A stretch of 64,000 nt of DNA from the NCBI RefSeq assembly GCF_014697375.1, contig NZ_JACJRS010000004.1, positions 45,274 to 109,273 on the forward strand, read 5' to 3'. The position numbers and the translations under genes are program-made. A model generated the notes under the pieces. That model saw only the letters and a list, made by a program, of their open reading frames with translations, was not told the DNA's origin and searched no databases. The stretch comes from Phormidium sp. FACHB-1136. Lineage in GTDB: Bacteria; Cyanobacteriota; Cyanobacteriia; Phormidesmidales; Phormidesmidaceae. Below, one piece after another: positions 29,736 through 40,102 of this stretch. How positions within the stretch are numbered: position 1 is the stretch's first letter; each line of letters opens with the position of its first letter.

Positions 29736-29765
29736 AGGTTCGTAACCTAACCTGGATTCAGGTTA
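29736..29765. promoter_or_regulatory. Overlapping palindromes upstream of apcE
   Basis: TAACCTG-GATT-CAGGTTA at 29748-29765 is a perfect 7-4-7 palindrome, and AGGTT-CGT-AACCT at 29736-29748 adjoins it. They lie about 170-200 bases upstream of the apcE ATG on the minus strand, within the divergent promoter region. They look like an operator or an RNA leader hairpin. Confidence 0.35.
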
Positions 29766-29893
29766 AACCGTTTCAGAACCGCAACACAGCTTGTTAAGAA
29801 CTGTGTAACATCCTGTTCGTGAAAGGTCTTCGGTCATCATAGAGGATGGCCATACCCCCCTGAGAAGACCTCTAAGTTTTGTAACGTTTCGTG

Positions 29894-31144
29894 ATGAATA
29901 GCCCTTCCTCCAGCCCGGTTCAATCCGTCAGCGATGCCGTCGCCCGTCTTTACAATACCTACCCCTTCCCCCCTGAACCGATTCTGGATGAACCGCCTCC
30001 TGGGTATAACTGGCGCTGGTATTGGCCCACGGTTCACAGCTTTTGTACGGGATTTGCGCCTGCCCAGTCCAAGGTCAGAGTCCTAGACGCAGGCTGCGGT
30101 ACCGGGGTCAGCACGGAATACCTGGGCCACCTCAACCCCCAGGCCGATGTGTTGGGGATTGACCTCAGCGAAGGCGCATTAGCCACTGCCCAAGAACGAT
30201 GTCGGCGATCTGGGGCCACCAACGTCCAATTCCGGCACCTCAGTATTTACGACGCCGATCAATTAGAAGGCACCTTTGACTGGATCAACTGCGTCGGCGT
30301 GCTACACCACATGCCGGATCCCATTCGCGGCATCCAATCCCTCGCGGCCAAACTGGCCCCCGGTGGGTTTCTCCATGTCTTTGTCTATGCCGCCATTGGT
30401 CGCTGGGAGATTTCCCTCATGCAGCGGGCCATTGCGCTGGTGCAGGGGGAACAGCGGGGCGATTACCGAGATGGCGTCAGCGTTGGACGACAGCTTTTCG
30501 CCAGCCTACCCGAAGGAAACCGCCTCAAGCAGCGCGAAAAGGATCGCTGGTCGCTGGAAAATCAGCGGGACGAATGCTTTGCCGATATGTACGTCCATCC
30601 CCAGGAGGTGGACTACACCCTCGACACCCTGTTTGACCTAATCAGCGCCTCTGGCCTAGAGTTCGTCGGCTTTTCCAATCCCCACATCTGGCAGTTGGAT
30701 CGACTACTAGGAAGCAACCCCGAACTGCTCCAGCGGGCAAAACAACTTTCCGAGCGAGATCAGTACCGCCTTGTAGAACTTCTGGATCCAGAAATCACCC
30801 ACTTTGAATGGTTCCTCGCCAAACCGCTGCTGGCCAAGCAGGACTGGCACCAGGACGACGCCCTCCTTGCCGCCCAGGTTCTCCGCAACCCTTGCATGGA
30901 GGGCTGGCCCAGCCAAAGCATCTTTGACCACAACTACCAGTTCATCACCCTCTCCCCAGTCGAGTTCGAGGTGTTGTCCGCCTGTGATCGAGCCAGCGAC
31001 CCGACCGCGACCGATTCGCCGGAGACCAATGCACCGTTGACCGTGGCGGATCTGCTCAGCCGCACCGCTGCCAGCCTAGACGACCTGCGGCAAATGCAGC
31101 AAAAACAGCTCATCCTGTTACAGCCGTCACAGCTTTCCCCCTAG
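29894..31144 (+). CDS. Class I SAM-dependent methyltransferase
   Basis: 416 residues from the ATG at 29894 (a GTG three bases earlier is equally possible). Motif I VLDAGCGTGVS and VLGIDLSEG give the SAM-binding Rossmann fold at about 62-90, and GVLHHMPDP the later motif IV region. The C-terminal about 180 residues form a separate domain that I cannot name. The substrate is unknown. It diverges from apcE, and the ATP synthase operon follows. Confidence 0.75.
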   Translation: MNSPSSSPVQSVSDAVARLYNTYPFPPEPILDEPPPGYNWRWYWPTVHSFCTGFAPAQSKVRVLDAGCGTGVSTEYLGHLNPQADVLGIDLSEGALATAQERCRRSGATNVQFRHLSIYDADQLEGTFDWINCVGVLHHMPDPIRGIQSLAAKLAPGGFLHVFVYAAIGRWEISLMQRAIALVQGEQRGDYRDGVSVGRQLFASLPEGNRLKQREKDRWSLENQRDECFADMYVHPQEVDYTLDTLFDLISASGLEFVGFSNPHIWQLDRLLGSNPELLQRAKQLSERDQYRLVELLDPEITHFEWFLAKPLLAKQDWHQDDALLAAQVLRNPCMEGWPSQSIFDHNYQFITLSPVEFEVLSACDRASDPTATDSPETNAPLTVADLLSRTAASLDDLRQMQQKQLILLQPSQLSP

Positions 31145-31267
31145 CTTTGCCTAAGAATCATGGATTTCCTCGGCGGAGCGTCTATATAAGTATTATTGCC
31201 GTGATATGATCTCCCATGGCCTGAAACAACGGGCCAAACCCCTTGACGGCTAAGGATTAGTGCTTTC

Positions 31268-31717
31268 GTGGCCTCCACTTCCTCCGAGCAAACCAGTGAT
31301 GCGGTTCCGGTGACAGACAGCTCAGCCGAGGAGTCGATGCTTCCCCCTCCGGTCGATGCCGCGATGGGAGAATATTACCGACTCCAGCAAAATCTGCTGA
31401 TTTGTACTGTTGCCTTTAGTGCCGTCATCTTTTTCTGTGTCTGGCTCGCCTACTCCTTGCCCATTGCTCTGAATTATTTAATTGGAGCGTGCGGTGGTGT
31501 GGTTTACTTGAGGATGTTGGCAAAAAACGTTGCCAACCTTGGGCGTGGGCAGGCAAAAATCGGTAGCGGTCGCCTCGCGATTGTCATCGGGTTAATTCTC
31601 GTCGCGTCGCAGTGGCAACAGCTTCAGATTGTTCCGGTTTTTCTAGGTTTTTTGACCTATAAAGCCGCCCTCATTGCCTACACACTTTGGACAGCGGTTT
31701 TACCGAATCAGTCTTAA
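31268..31717 (+). CDS. atpI: ATP synthase operon protein I
   Basis: 149 residues from a GTG. Four hydrophobic segments follow a polar N-terminal 35 residues. Encoded first in the operon, as usual; AtpI-type proteins help insert or assemble the c-ring. Also called atp1 in cyanobacteria. The short 57-base gap to the a-subunit start supports one transcript. Confidence 0.85.
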   Translation: MASTSSEQTSDAVPVTDSSAEESMLPPPVDAAMGEYYRLQQNLLICTVAFSAVIFFCVWLAYSLPIALNYLIGACGGVVYLRMLAKNVANLGRGQAKIGSGRLAIVIGLILVASQWQQLQIVPVFLGFLTYKAALIAYTLWTAVLPNQS

Positions 31718-31783
31718 GCATGGGGCCGCCTAGGCTTTCAAAATTTTCCGAATTCTCGGAAAGTACGAATCAGTTTGGTAAAG

Positions 31784-32533
31784 ATGGCGCTGGGTATGGT
31801 TATGTTTTATCCCTCAACTCTGGCAGAGTTAGAAGTTGGTCAGCATCTTTACTGGCAAATTGGTAATCTCAAACTCCATGGTCAGGTCTTCCTAACCTCA
31901 TGGTTTGTGATTGGTTTGTTGGTACTGGTGTCAGTGTTAGCCACTCGCAATGTTCAGCGGGTACCTTCCGGGCTACAAAACCTGATGGAATACGCCCTAG
32001 AGTTCATCCGAGATTTGGCCAAAAACCAAATTGGAGAAAAGGAGTATCGCCCTTGGGTTCCTTTCGTTGGTACGCTGTTCCTGTTCATTTTTGTCTCGAA
32101 CTGGTCAGGGGCGCTGGTGCCTTGGAAGCTCATCCATTTGCCCTCCGGTGAATTGGCCGCTCCCACCAACGACATCAACACCACCGTTGCCCTAGCCCTA
32201 CTCACTTCTCTGGCCTATTTCTACGCCGGATTTAGCAATCGTGGTCTGGGATACTTTGCCAAATACATTGAGCCGACCCCGATCCTTTTGCCCATCAACA
32301 TTTTAGAAGATTTCACCAAGCCCCTTTCCCTAAGCTTCCGTCTATTTGGGAACATCCTCGCTGACGAATTGGTGGTGGCTGTGCTGGTTCTCCTGGTACC
32401 TCTCTTCGTACCGTTGCCAGTGATGATCCTTGGGTTGTTTACTAGTGCCATTCAGGCGCTGATCTTTGCAACCCTAGCGGCAGCCTACATCGGTGAGGCC
32501 ATTGAGGGGCACGGTGGCGAAGAGCATGAGTGA
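31784..32533 (+). CDS. atpB: ATP synthase subunit a
   Basis: 249 residues from the ATG at 31784; a TTG three codons earlier is also open. The F0 proton channel subunit. The essential Arg lies in [13 protein letters not shown], and [16 protein letters not shown] is the last membrane helix. Five or six hydrophobic segments. Named atpI in the cyanobacterial convention. Confidence 0.95.
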   Translation: MALGMVMFYPSTLAELEVGQHLYWQIGNLKLHGQVFLTSWFVIGLLVLVSVLATRNVQRVPSGLQNLMEYALEFIRDLAKNQIGEKEYRPWVPFVGTLFLFIFVSNWSGALVPWKLIHLPSGELAAPTNDINTTVALALLTSLAYFYAGFSNRGLGYFAKYIEPTPILLPINILEDFTKPLSLSFRLFGNILADELVVAVLVLLVPLFVPLPVMILGLFTSAIQALIFATLAAAYIGEAIEGHGGEEHE

Positions 32534-32566
32534 CCTTGAAAGAGGCATTCAGAATCCGCTGGCTGA

Positions 32567-32928
<362 letters not shown>

Positions 32929-32929
<1 letters not shown>

Positions 32930-32976
32930 ATCAAAGGGCCGGGGTGGGGATTGCTTCCCTTCCCCCCCCTTTGATT
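32929..32976 (+). promoter_or_regulatory. Intercistronic hairpin after the c-subunit gene
   Basis: AATCAAAGGG at 32929-32938 pairs with CCCTTTGATT at 32967-32976, with GC-rich inner arms (GGGGTGGGGA against TTCCC). It starts at the stop codon. Likely to protect the upstream message or let only part of transcription through, raising the c-subunit yield. Confidence 0.6.
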
Positions 32977-33050
32977 CGGAGGATCACTCTAGAGAATTAG
33001 TTAGTGTAGTCGGGTTGTCAGGCTCGACATAATGCAGGGGATGAAGAGGC

Positions 33051-33533
33051 ATGATTCATTCAGTTTGGTTTTTGGCTGTGGAAGCCGCCGAAGAAGCAAG
33101 TGGGGGTCTGTTTGATCTAGATGCCACTCTGCCTCTTATGGCCGTGCAGTTTGTGCTGTTAGCGGTCATTCTCAATGCCTTGTTCTACAAGCCGTTAGGG
33201 AAAGCCATCGACGAGCGTGATGGCTACATTCGCAGCAACAAAGTGGATGCTGCTGAGCGCCTTGCTAAGGCCGAGCAGATTGCCAAGGCCTACCAGCAAG
33301 AACTCGCCGAAACCCGTCGCCAGTCTCAAGCGGTTATTGCGACGGCCCAAGAGGAAGCTCAGAAGTTAGCGGCTCAGAGCATGGCGGAAGCTCAGCAGGA
33401 AGCCCAGGCTCAGCGGGAGCAAGTTCAGCGGGAGTTGGACGAGCAAAAGCACCAAGCCTTAACCTCCTTAGAGCAGCAGGTAGACGGCCTTAGCCGTCAA
33501 ATTTTGGATAAATTACTCAGTTCTGCATCCTAG
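33051..33533 (+). CDS. atpF2: ATP synthase subunit b' (second peripheral stalk subunit)
   Basis: 160 residues. One membrane helix (about 24-48) followed by a long charged helix that dimerises with b. A b' gene next to b is a marker of photosynthetic ATP synthases. It is called atpG in cyanobacterial papers. Follows atpE and precedes atpF. Confidence 0.93.
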   Translation: MIHSVWFLAVEAAEEASGGLFDLDATLPLMAVQFVLLAVILNALFYKPLGKAIDERDGYIRSNKVDAAERLAKAEQIAKAYQQELAETRRQSQAVIATAQEEAQKLAAQSMAEAQQEAQAQREQVQRELDEQKHQALTSLEQQVDGLSRQILDKLLSSAS

Positions 33534-33599
33534 GACGATCTGGGGCTGATCTGGGGCAATGGTAAGCACGATGCCAGCGTCGTTGACGGAAAGAGAAAT

Positions 33600-34127
33600 A
33601 TGACTATTGGTTGGTTTCTAGCCGCAGAAGAGGGAGGGTTGGGTCTTAATTTCGATATCCTTGAGACCAACCTGATAAATTTAGCCATCATTATTGGCGT
33701 TCTGTTTTATTTTGGCAGCAAGTTTCTGGGTAAAACCCTTTCCACCCGCCAAACTGCCATCGCCGAGGCTATCGCCGAGGCCGAGCAGCGTAAGCAGGAA
33801 GCCGCCATGGCCCTAGCCGAGCAGCAGCAAAAGCTGGCCCAGGCCAAGGAAGAGGCCCAGAAAATTCTCGCCGATGCCGAGCAGGCCGCCACCCGCACCA
33901 AGGAGGCTATTTTGGCCCAGGCCCAGGTGGATGTCGAGCGGATGCGGGCTAGTGCCGCTCAAGACTTGAGTTCCCAGGAAACCAAGGTGATGCGGGAGTT
34001 GCAGCAGCGCATTGCCGCCCTGGCCCTGGAAAAAGCGGAGAGCGAACTACCCCATCGCCTCAATGATGATATTCAACGACGTCTGGTAGATGCCAGCATT
34101 GCCATGCTAGGAGGAGGTCAGTCATGA
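33600..34127 (+). CDS. atpF: ATP synthase subunit b
   Basis: 175 residues, with one N-terminal membrane helix (about 25-45) and a long Glu/Ala/Gln-rich coiled coil. The stop overlaps the delta start by four bases (34124-34127), so the two are translationally coupled. Forms the peripheral stalk with b'. Confidence 0.95.
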   Translation: MTIGWFLAAEEGGLGLNFDILETNLINLAIIIGVLFYFGSKFLGKTLSTRQTAIAEAIAEAEQRKQEAAMALAEQQQKLAQAKEEAQKILADAEQAATRTKEAILAQAQVDVERMRASAAQDLSSQETKVMRELQQRIAALALEKAESELPHRLNDDIQRRLVDASIAMLGGGQS

Positions 34128-34681
34128 AAGACGGTACAGCAACGTCCGAGATCGCGCTGCCCTACGCTAAGGCGCTGATGGATATTGCCAAGAATAATGG
34201 TGTTGTCGATCCCGTAGGGGCTGAGGTCGCCAGCTTGCTAGAGATGCTACGCAGTTCCGAGGAATTGGTTCAGTTTTTAGGCAGTCCCCTGATTGATCCA
34301 GAGGCCAAGAAGGGTACCCTGCGTCAGTTGGCAGAAGGCCAAGTCAATCCTGCGGTGCTGACGGTGCTACTCCTGCTGGTGGATCGCAACCGCATCATGT
34401 ATCTGGAAAGCGTCCTGGAACAGTACCAGGTTCTGTTGCGTGAACTGAAGCAGACGGTGCTGGCGGATGTGGTGTCGGCGGTGCCCCTGTCCGAGGATCA
34501 AACGGCCACCATTCGAGATCGGGTGGCGGCCATGTCCGGCGCTCAAAATGTGGAGCTGTCGGTTCAGGTAGATCCTAGCCTCCTCGGTGGGCTGATCGTG
34601 AAGGTGGGGTCTCAGGTGATTGACGCTAGCCTGCGCGGACAGCTTCGTCGGATTGGAATGCAGTTGGCAACAGCGGCCTAG
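34124..34681 (+). CDS. atpH: ATP synthase subunit delta
   Basis: 185 residues. Links the peripheral stalk to the top of F1. The C-terminal signature LLGGLIVKVGSQVIDASLRGQL is diagnostic of the delta family. The ATG overlaps the end of atpF. Called atpD in some cyanobacterial papers. Confidence 0.95.
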   Translation: MKDGTATSEIALPYAKALMDIAKNNGVVDPVGAEVASLLEMLRSSEELVQFLGSPLIDPEAKKGTLRQLAEGQVNPAVLTVLLLLVDRNRIMYLESVLEQYQVLLRELKQTVLADVVSAVPLSEDQTATIRDRVAAMSGAQNVELSVQVDPSLLGGLIVKVGSQVIDASLRGQLRRIGMQLATAA

Positions 34682-34684
34682 TAG

Positions 34685-36253
<1,569 letters not shown>

Positions 36254-36268
36254 GCTCGACTTAAACCC

Positions 36269-36308
36269 GTTCTCCCAACCGAGGGATCACACCTTAAGTT
36301 GGGAGAAC
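36269..36308 (+). promoter_or_regulatory. Perfect 11-bp hairpin between alpha and gamma genes
   Basis: GTTCTCCCAAC at 36269-36279 pairs exactly with GTTGGGAGAAC at 36298-36308, with an 18-nt loop. It has no T run, so it is more likely a processing or stability signal than a terminator. Confidence 0.6.
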
Positions 36309-36337
36309 GCTCCCGCAATAACGGCTGAGGATAGATT

Positions 36338-37288
36338 ATGCCTAACCTAAAAGCAATTCGAGATCGCATTAAATCCGTTAAAAATACTCGCAAAATCACC
36401 GAAGCCATGCGACTGGTTGCCGCTGCTAAGGTGCGCCGTGCCCAAGAACAGGTGATTGCGACTCGTCCCTTTGCGGATCGACTAGCCCAGGTGCTCTATG
36501 GCCTGCAAAGTCGGCTTAAGTTTGAAGATGTGGATCTGCCCCTGCTGAAGCAGCGGGAAGTCAACAACGTCGCTATTCTGGTCATCTCTGGAGATCGGGG
36601 TCTGTGCGGCGGTTACAACACCAACGTCATCCGTCGAGCAGAAATCCGGGCGAAGGAACTGGCGGCAGAGGGCATCAACTACCAGTATGTGCTGGTGGGT
36701 CGCAAGGCTAGTACCTACTTTAAGCGGCGGGAACAGCCCATTGAAGCCAGCTTTACCGGACTAGAGCAAATTCCCAATGCTGAGGAAGCCTCTCGCATTG
36801 CTGATGAGCTTTTGGCGCTGTTCTTGTCGGGCAAGGTGGATCGGGTTGAACTGATCTACACTCGGTTTGTCTCCCTAGTGAGCTCTCGTCCTGTGGTTCA
36901 AACGCTGCTGCCGCTGGATGCCCAAGGATTAGAGGCCGCAGACGACGAGATTTTCCGACTCACCACTCGGGGTGGCAACTTTGAAGTTCAGCGGGAAAAA
37001 GTGGCTTCTCAAGTCACCATGAACTTCCCTCAGGACATGATCTTCGAGCAAGATCCTGTGCAAATCCTCGATGCCCTGCTGCCCTTGTACCTAAATAACC
37101 AGATTCTTCGGGCGCTCCAGGAATCGGCGGCTAGCGAATTGGCCGCTCGGATGACGGCCATGAATAACGCTAGCGACAACGCTAAGGAACTGGCTAAGAC
37201 CCTAAACCTGACCTACAACAAGGCTCGTCAAGCGGCCATTACCCAAGAAATTCTTGAGGTAGTCTCTGGTGCGAATGCGCTTGGCTAG
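36338..37288 (+). CDS. atpG: ATP synthase subunit gamma
   Basis: 316 residues, longer than the proteobacterial form because of the photosynthetic insertion (about 195-230, around [16 protein letters not shown]). That insertion lacks the two-Cys regulatory motif of chloroplast gamma, so thiol control is not expected; this is the cyanobacterial condition. The N-terminal [15 protein letters not shown] and the C-terminal [19 protein letters not shown] are diagnostic. Also called atpC. Last gene of the operon. Confidence 0.96.
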   Translation: MPNLKAIRDRIKSVKNTRKITEAMRLVAAAKVRRAQEQVIATRPFADRLAQVLYGLQSRLKFEDVDLPLLKQREVNNVAILVISGDRGLCGGYNTNVIRRAEIRAKELAAEGINYQYVLVGRKASTYFKRREQPIEASFTGLEQIPNAEEASRIADELLALFLSGKVDRVELIYTRFVSLVSSRPVVQTLLPLDAQGLEAADDEIFRLTTRGGNFEVQREKVASQVTMNFPQDMIFEQDPVQILDALLPLYLNNQILRALQESAASELAARMTAMNNASDNAKELAKTLNLTYNKARQAAITQEILEVVSGANALG

Positions 37289-37350
37289 GATTCGCGAATC
37301 TTAGCGTTAAAGGTAACGGGTTGGCATTGTAATTTTGCTAATCTTCCTCT

Positions 37351-37379
37351 AAAAGCGGGCTATTTTGCCCGCTTTTTTA
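37351..37379 (+). terminator. Rho-independent terminator of the atp operon
   Basis: AAAAGCGGGC at 37351-37360 pairs with GCCCGCTTTT, a 10-bp A/T-extended stem with a six-base loop, followed by TTAT. This is a textbook intrinsic terminator 63 bases after the gamma stop. Confidence 0.95.
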
Positions 37380-37610
37380 TTATTGCAGGTGGGGATTTTG
37401 CTAATCGTCGGTAGCATTGACCTAGGTCGAGGGGCCTTAGGTTGCCTTCAGCTTAACGATGGCCGCTATTCCCCCAGACAGCAGCTTCTTTACGTGGGGG
37501 GTATCGGTGTTTTAGGGTTGCTTCTCGGCACGGCCCTAGGCCAAGGGTAAATCCGAGCTTGGCTAGTGCCTTCCTAGGGGGTGTCATCAACTGGATAATA
37601 CGGACTATGC

Positions 37611-37748
37611 CTAAGCGTTGCCGCGACGCTTGAGGGCCGCGACCATTTGCTGGCGAACGGCCTTGGCCCATTGGTCAAATTCGGCCTCGGGGCGCTGGGA
37701 ATTTTGCACAGGGGTGGTGAGGCCGGAACTGGTGGCGGAACGTTGCAT
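37611..37748 (-). CDS. 45-residue small protein, possible AtpTheta-type ATP synthase regulator
   Basis: Starts at an ATG at 37748 preceded by GAGG on the minus strand. The sequence begins MQRSATSSGLTTPVQNSQRP and ends AALKRRGNA. Residues about 21-42, with FDQWAKAVRQQMVA, form an amphipathic basic helix. Its size and position next to the ATP synthase operon recall AtpTheta (AtpT), a 48-residue cyanobacterial inhibitor of ATP hydrolysis, but I cannot confirm the sequence match from memory. Otherwise an unknown small protein. It is convergent with the atp operon and separated from it by the terminator. Confidence 0.4.
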   Translation of the reverse strand: MQRSATSSGLTTPVQNSQRPEAEFDQWAKAVRQQMVAALKRRGNA

Positions 37749-38109
37749 GATTAAAATCCTCTAAACGGCGTCTATGGCGTTGTTGGGGGAGGTCGGGAAT
37801 GATCGTGGGCGATCCCAATCGGCTGTCCGATTCACACCCGGTTGCCCGCAATAACGCAAAATAGGCATTTCTAATAGATCTTATTATCACTGAAGTTGAT
37901 CCCCGGCGGCAATCCGTCTAAAGAATGACGTGGGTTGTTTGGGATGGCCCGGTACCAGGGATCCTTGTAGACAGGGAAACCTGGCCTGGGATGGGGGACG
38001 GCGCTACGGTCATTCACTGGTTTCGATTCCTAGGCGACCGATTCGCACCGTCAATGTCACCCCTGCTCTGCCCTAGCGGTTGTAGGCGTTGCGTCATAAG
38101 CCCTTCCCA

Positions 38110-38745
38110 TCACTCACAATCGCGCAGTGCCTCCAGATCTGCGGATACGATCTTGTCTAGGTGGCGCGTGATTTTGCCAATCTCCCAATCCCACCAGGCA
38201 ATGTCTAGCAGGGCTTGAATGACGGTATCCTCAAAGCGCTGACGGAGGCATTGGGCCGGGTTGCCGCCGTAAACAGTGTAGGGTGGCACATCCCTGACCA
38301 CCACGGATTTAGCCGCAATAATGGCCCCATCGCCAATGGTTACCCCCGGCATGATCACCGCTTCATAGCCAATCCACACATCATTACCCACGATGGTGTT
38401 GCCTCTGTGGGGTTGGCCATCGGCTAAGGGGGCAATGGTTTCCCAGCCGTTGCCAAAAATCTGAAAGGGATAGGTAGAAAATCCGTCCAGCTTATGATTG
38501 GCACCATTCATAATGAAGGTCACCCCTCTGGCCAAGGCGCAAAATTTTCCAATCACGAGCTGATCACCAACAAAGGGAAAGTGATACAGCACATTGCGCT
38601 CAAAATTTTCTGAGTCCTCCGGGTCATCGTAGTACGTATAGTCACCAATGATGATGTTCGGGTTGGATACGGTATTTTGAATGAAGCAGATTTGAGGAAA
38701 TCCCTTCATCGGATGCTTGTCTTTTGGATCTGCGCCATACATCAT
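38110..38745 (-). CDS. Vat/CatB-like hexapeptide O-acetyltransferase
   Basis: 211 residues. Left-handed beta-helix acetyltransferase of the xenobiotic (XAT) family. TFIMNGANHKLDGFSTYPF holds the catalytic His (in the NGANH segment) typical of Vat streptogramin and CatB chloramphenicol acetyltransferases, followed by the hexapeptide turns IGNDVWIG-type VGNDVWIGYEAVIMPGVTIG and YGGNPAQ. It acetylates a small hydroxylated substrate using acetyl-CoA; which one is unknown. In environmental cyanobacteria such genes may serve drug resistance or glycan acetylation. Last gene of the minus-strand che cluster, 133 bases past cheB. Confidence 0.85.
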   Translation of the reverse strand: MMYGADPKDKHPMKGFPQICFIQNTVSNPNIIIGDYTYYDDPEDSENFERNVLYHFPFVGDQLVIGKFCALARGVTFIMNGANHKLDGFSTYPFQIFGNGWETIAPLADGQPHRGNTIVGNDVWIGYEAVIMPGVTIGDGAIIAAKSVVVRDVPPYTVYGGNPAQCLRQRFEDTVIQALLDIAWWDWEIGKITRHLDKIVSADLEALRDCE

Positions 38746-38878
38746 CGCTGACTCTAGTCCGTAGTAAACGTCCTACTTTAGCCGCCCAAGGCCGAGGCTA
38801 TTTCCTGGAAAAAAGTTTGCCTATTACCGGGCCATTGTCCCCACGGATGGACGCACCAATGGACGGTTTAGTAGAGGG

Positions 38879-39961
38879 CTACAGGTGGGAGCTTTGGGCG
38901 GCGGTAAACACTTGGTTCATCAAAAATGGTGCGATGGCTTGCAGGGGCAATACCTGTTGAGCGGCACCGAGGGCAATGGCTTCCTTGGGCATCCCAAACA
39001 CGACGCAGGAGGCTTCGTCTTGGGCGATGGTGAGACTTCCGGCCTGGGCCATGGCCTGGAGTCCGTCGGATCCATCTCGGCCCATGCCCGTGAGCAGCAC
39101 CCCCACGGCGGAACGACGATAGTAGCTAGCGACGGATTTAAACATCACCGTCACCGAAGGGCAGTGCCCCGCCACGGGAGCCCCCTGATGCAGGGCAAGC
39201 TGCCCACGGGGGCTAATTTCTAAGTGGTGCCGTTCGGGGGGGAAGTAGACGATCCCAGGCTGGGGATTTTCGCCCGGACTGGCAATTTTGACCTGAAGGC
39301 TGCAACTGCTGTTGAGCCAGTCGATTAGCCCCTGTAAAAAGCCTTCGCTGATGTGCTGCACGCAGAGGATGGGCACCGGAAAGGTTTTAGGTAGCTGCTG
39401 AAAAATCGCCAGTAGCGCCTGGGGGCCACCCGTAGACGCGCCAATGGCCAGCACCCTGGGGGCACGAATATCCATCGGTGTCGAGGCCACCGGGGGCCGT
39501 TGGATCAGGGGTTGGCGGACAGGGGGAGCCCCCTGTCGCCGCTGGGTAAACACCGAAACCCCGGATAGAACACGGATTTTGGCCAGTAGTTCGTTTTTGG
39601 ATTTTTCGTACTCGGAGGCCAGCCCGGTGCGGGGTTTGGGGAAAATATCCAGCGCTCCGGCTTCCAAAATGCGGAACACATTCTGGGTGTCCTCCTCCTG
39701 CACCGAGGCGCTGACCACCAGGATGGGGCAGGGGTGACGGGCCATCACCTCCTGGGTGAGTTCGAGGCCGTTCATTTTGGGCATGTGCAGGTCGGTGCAG
39801 ATCATGGTGGGGTTCACCATGGGAAACATAGCCAGGGCTTCTTGGCCGTTGCGGGCCACGCCCACCACCTCAATATCGGACGCTTCTCGAAAAATCCGCT
39901 GCAAAATGGCCAGGGCAACGGGAGAATCCTCCACAATCAACAGTCGAATACGACCAGGCAT
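38879..39961 (-). CDS. cheB: Chemotaxis methylesterase CheB
   Basis: 360 residues. Receiver domain (about 5-120) with the phosphorylatable Asp57 in TDLHMPKMNG, a linker, and the methylesterase domain (about 168-350) with the catalytic Ser176 in IGASTGGPQ, His203 in VQHIS, and Asp in GMGRDGSDG. Removes methyl groups from MCP glutamates when phosphorylated by CheA, giving adaptation. Downstream of cheA, with a 140-base gap. Confidence 0.96.
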   Translation of the reverse strand: MPGRIRLLIVEDSPVALAILQRIFREASDIEVVGVARNGQEALAMFPMVNPTMICTDLHMPKMNGLELTQEVMARHPCPILVVSASVQEEDTQNVFRILEAGALDIFPKPRTGLASEYEKSKNELLAKIRVLSGVSVFTQRRQGAPPVRQPLIQRPPVASTPMDIRAPRVLAIGASTGGPQALLAIFQQLPKTFPVPILCVQHISEGFLQGLIDWLNSSCSLQVKIASPGENPQPGIVYFPPERHHLEISPRGQLALHQGAPVAGHCPSVTVMFKSVASYYRRSAVGVLLTGMGRDGSDGLQAMAQAGSLTIAQDEASCVVFGMPKEAIALGAAQQVLPLQAIAPFLMNQVFTAAQSSHL

Positions 39962-40102
39962 CTAGCGTCTCACTTCGATTAGGGATCAGACCCCAGGATT
40001 ACGCGCCACCAGCCAGGATGAACCCGTAGAACAGTCCGGCCCCCATCACCGGGAGGCAGGGCGAGGGGCAGGCGGCGAGGGAATGGCAAAACCTGGATGG
40101 GG

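Noticed and set aside
37365..37550. Hydrophobic 61-codon frame after the atp operon
   Set aside because: It begins inside the atp terminator hairpin and has no ribosome-binding site. A later GTG start near 37389 remains possible but unsupported.
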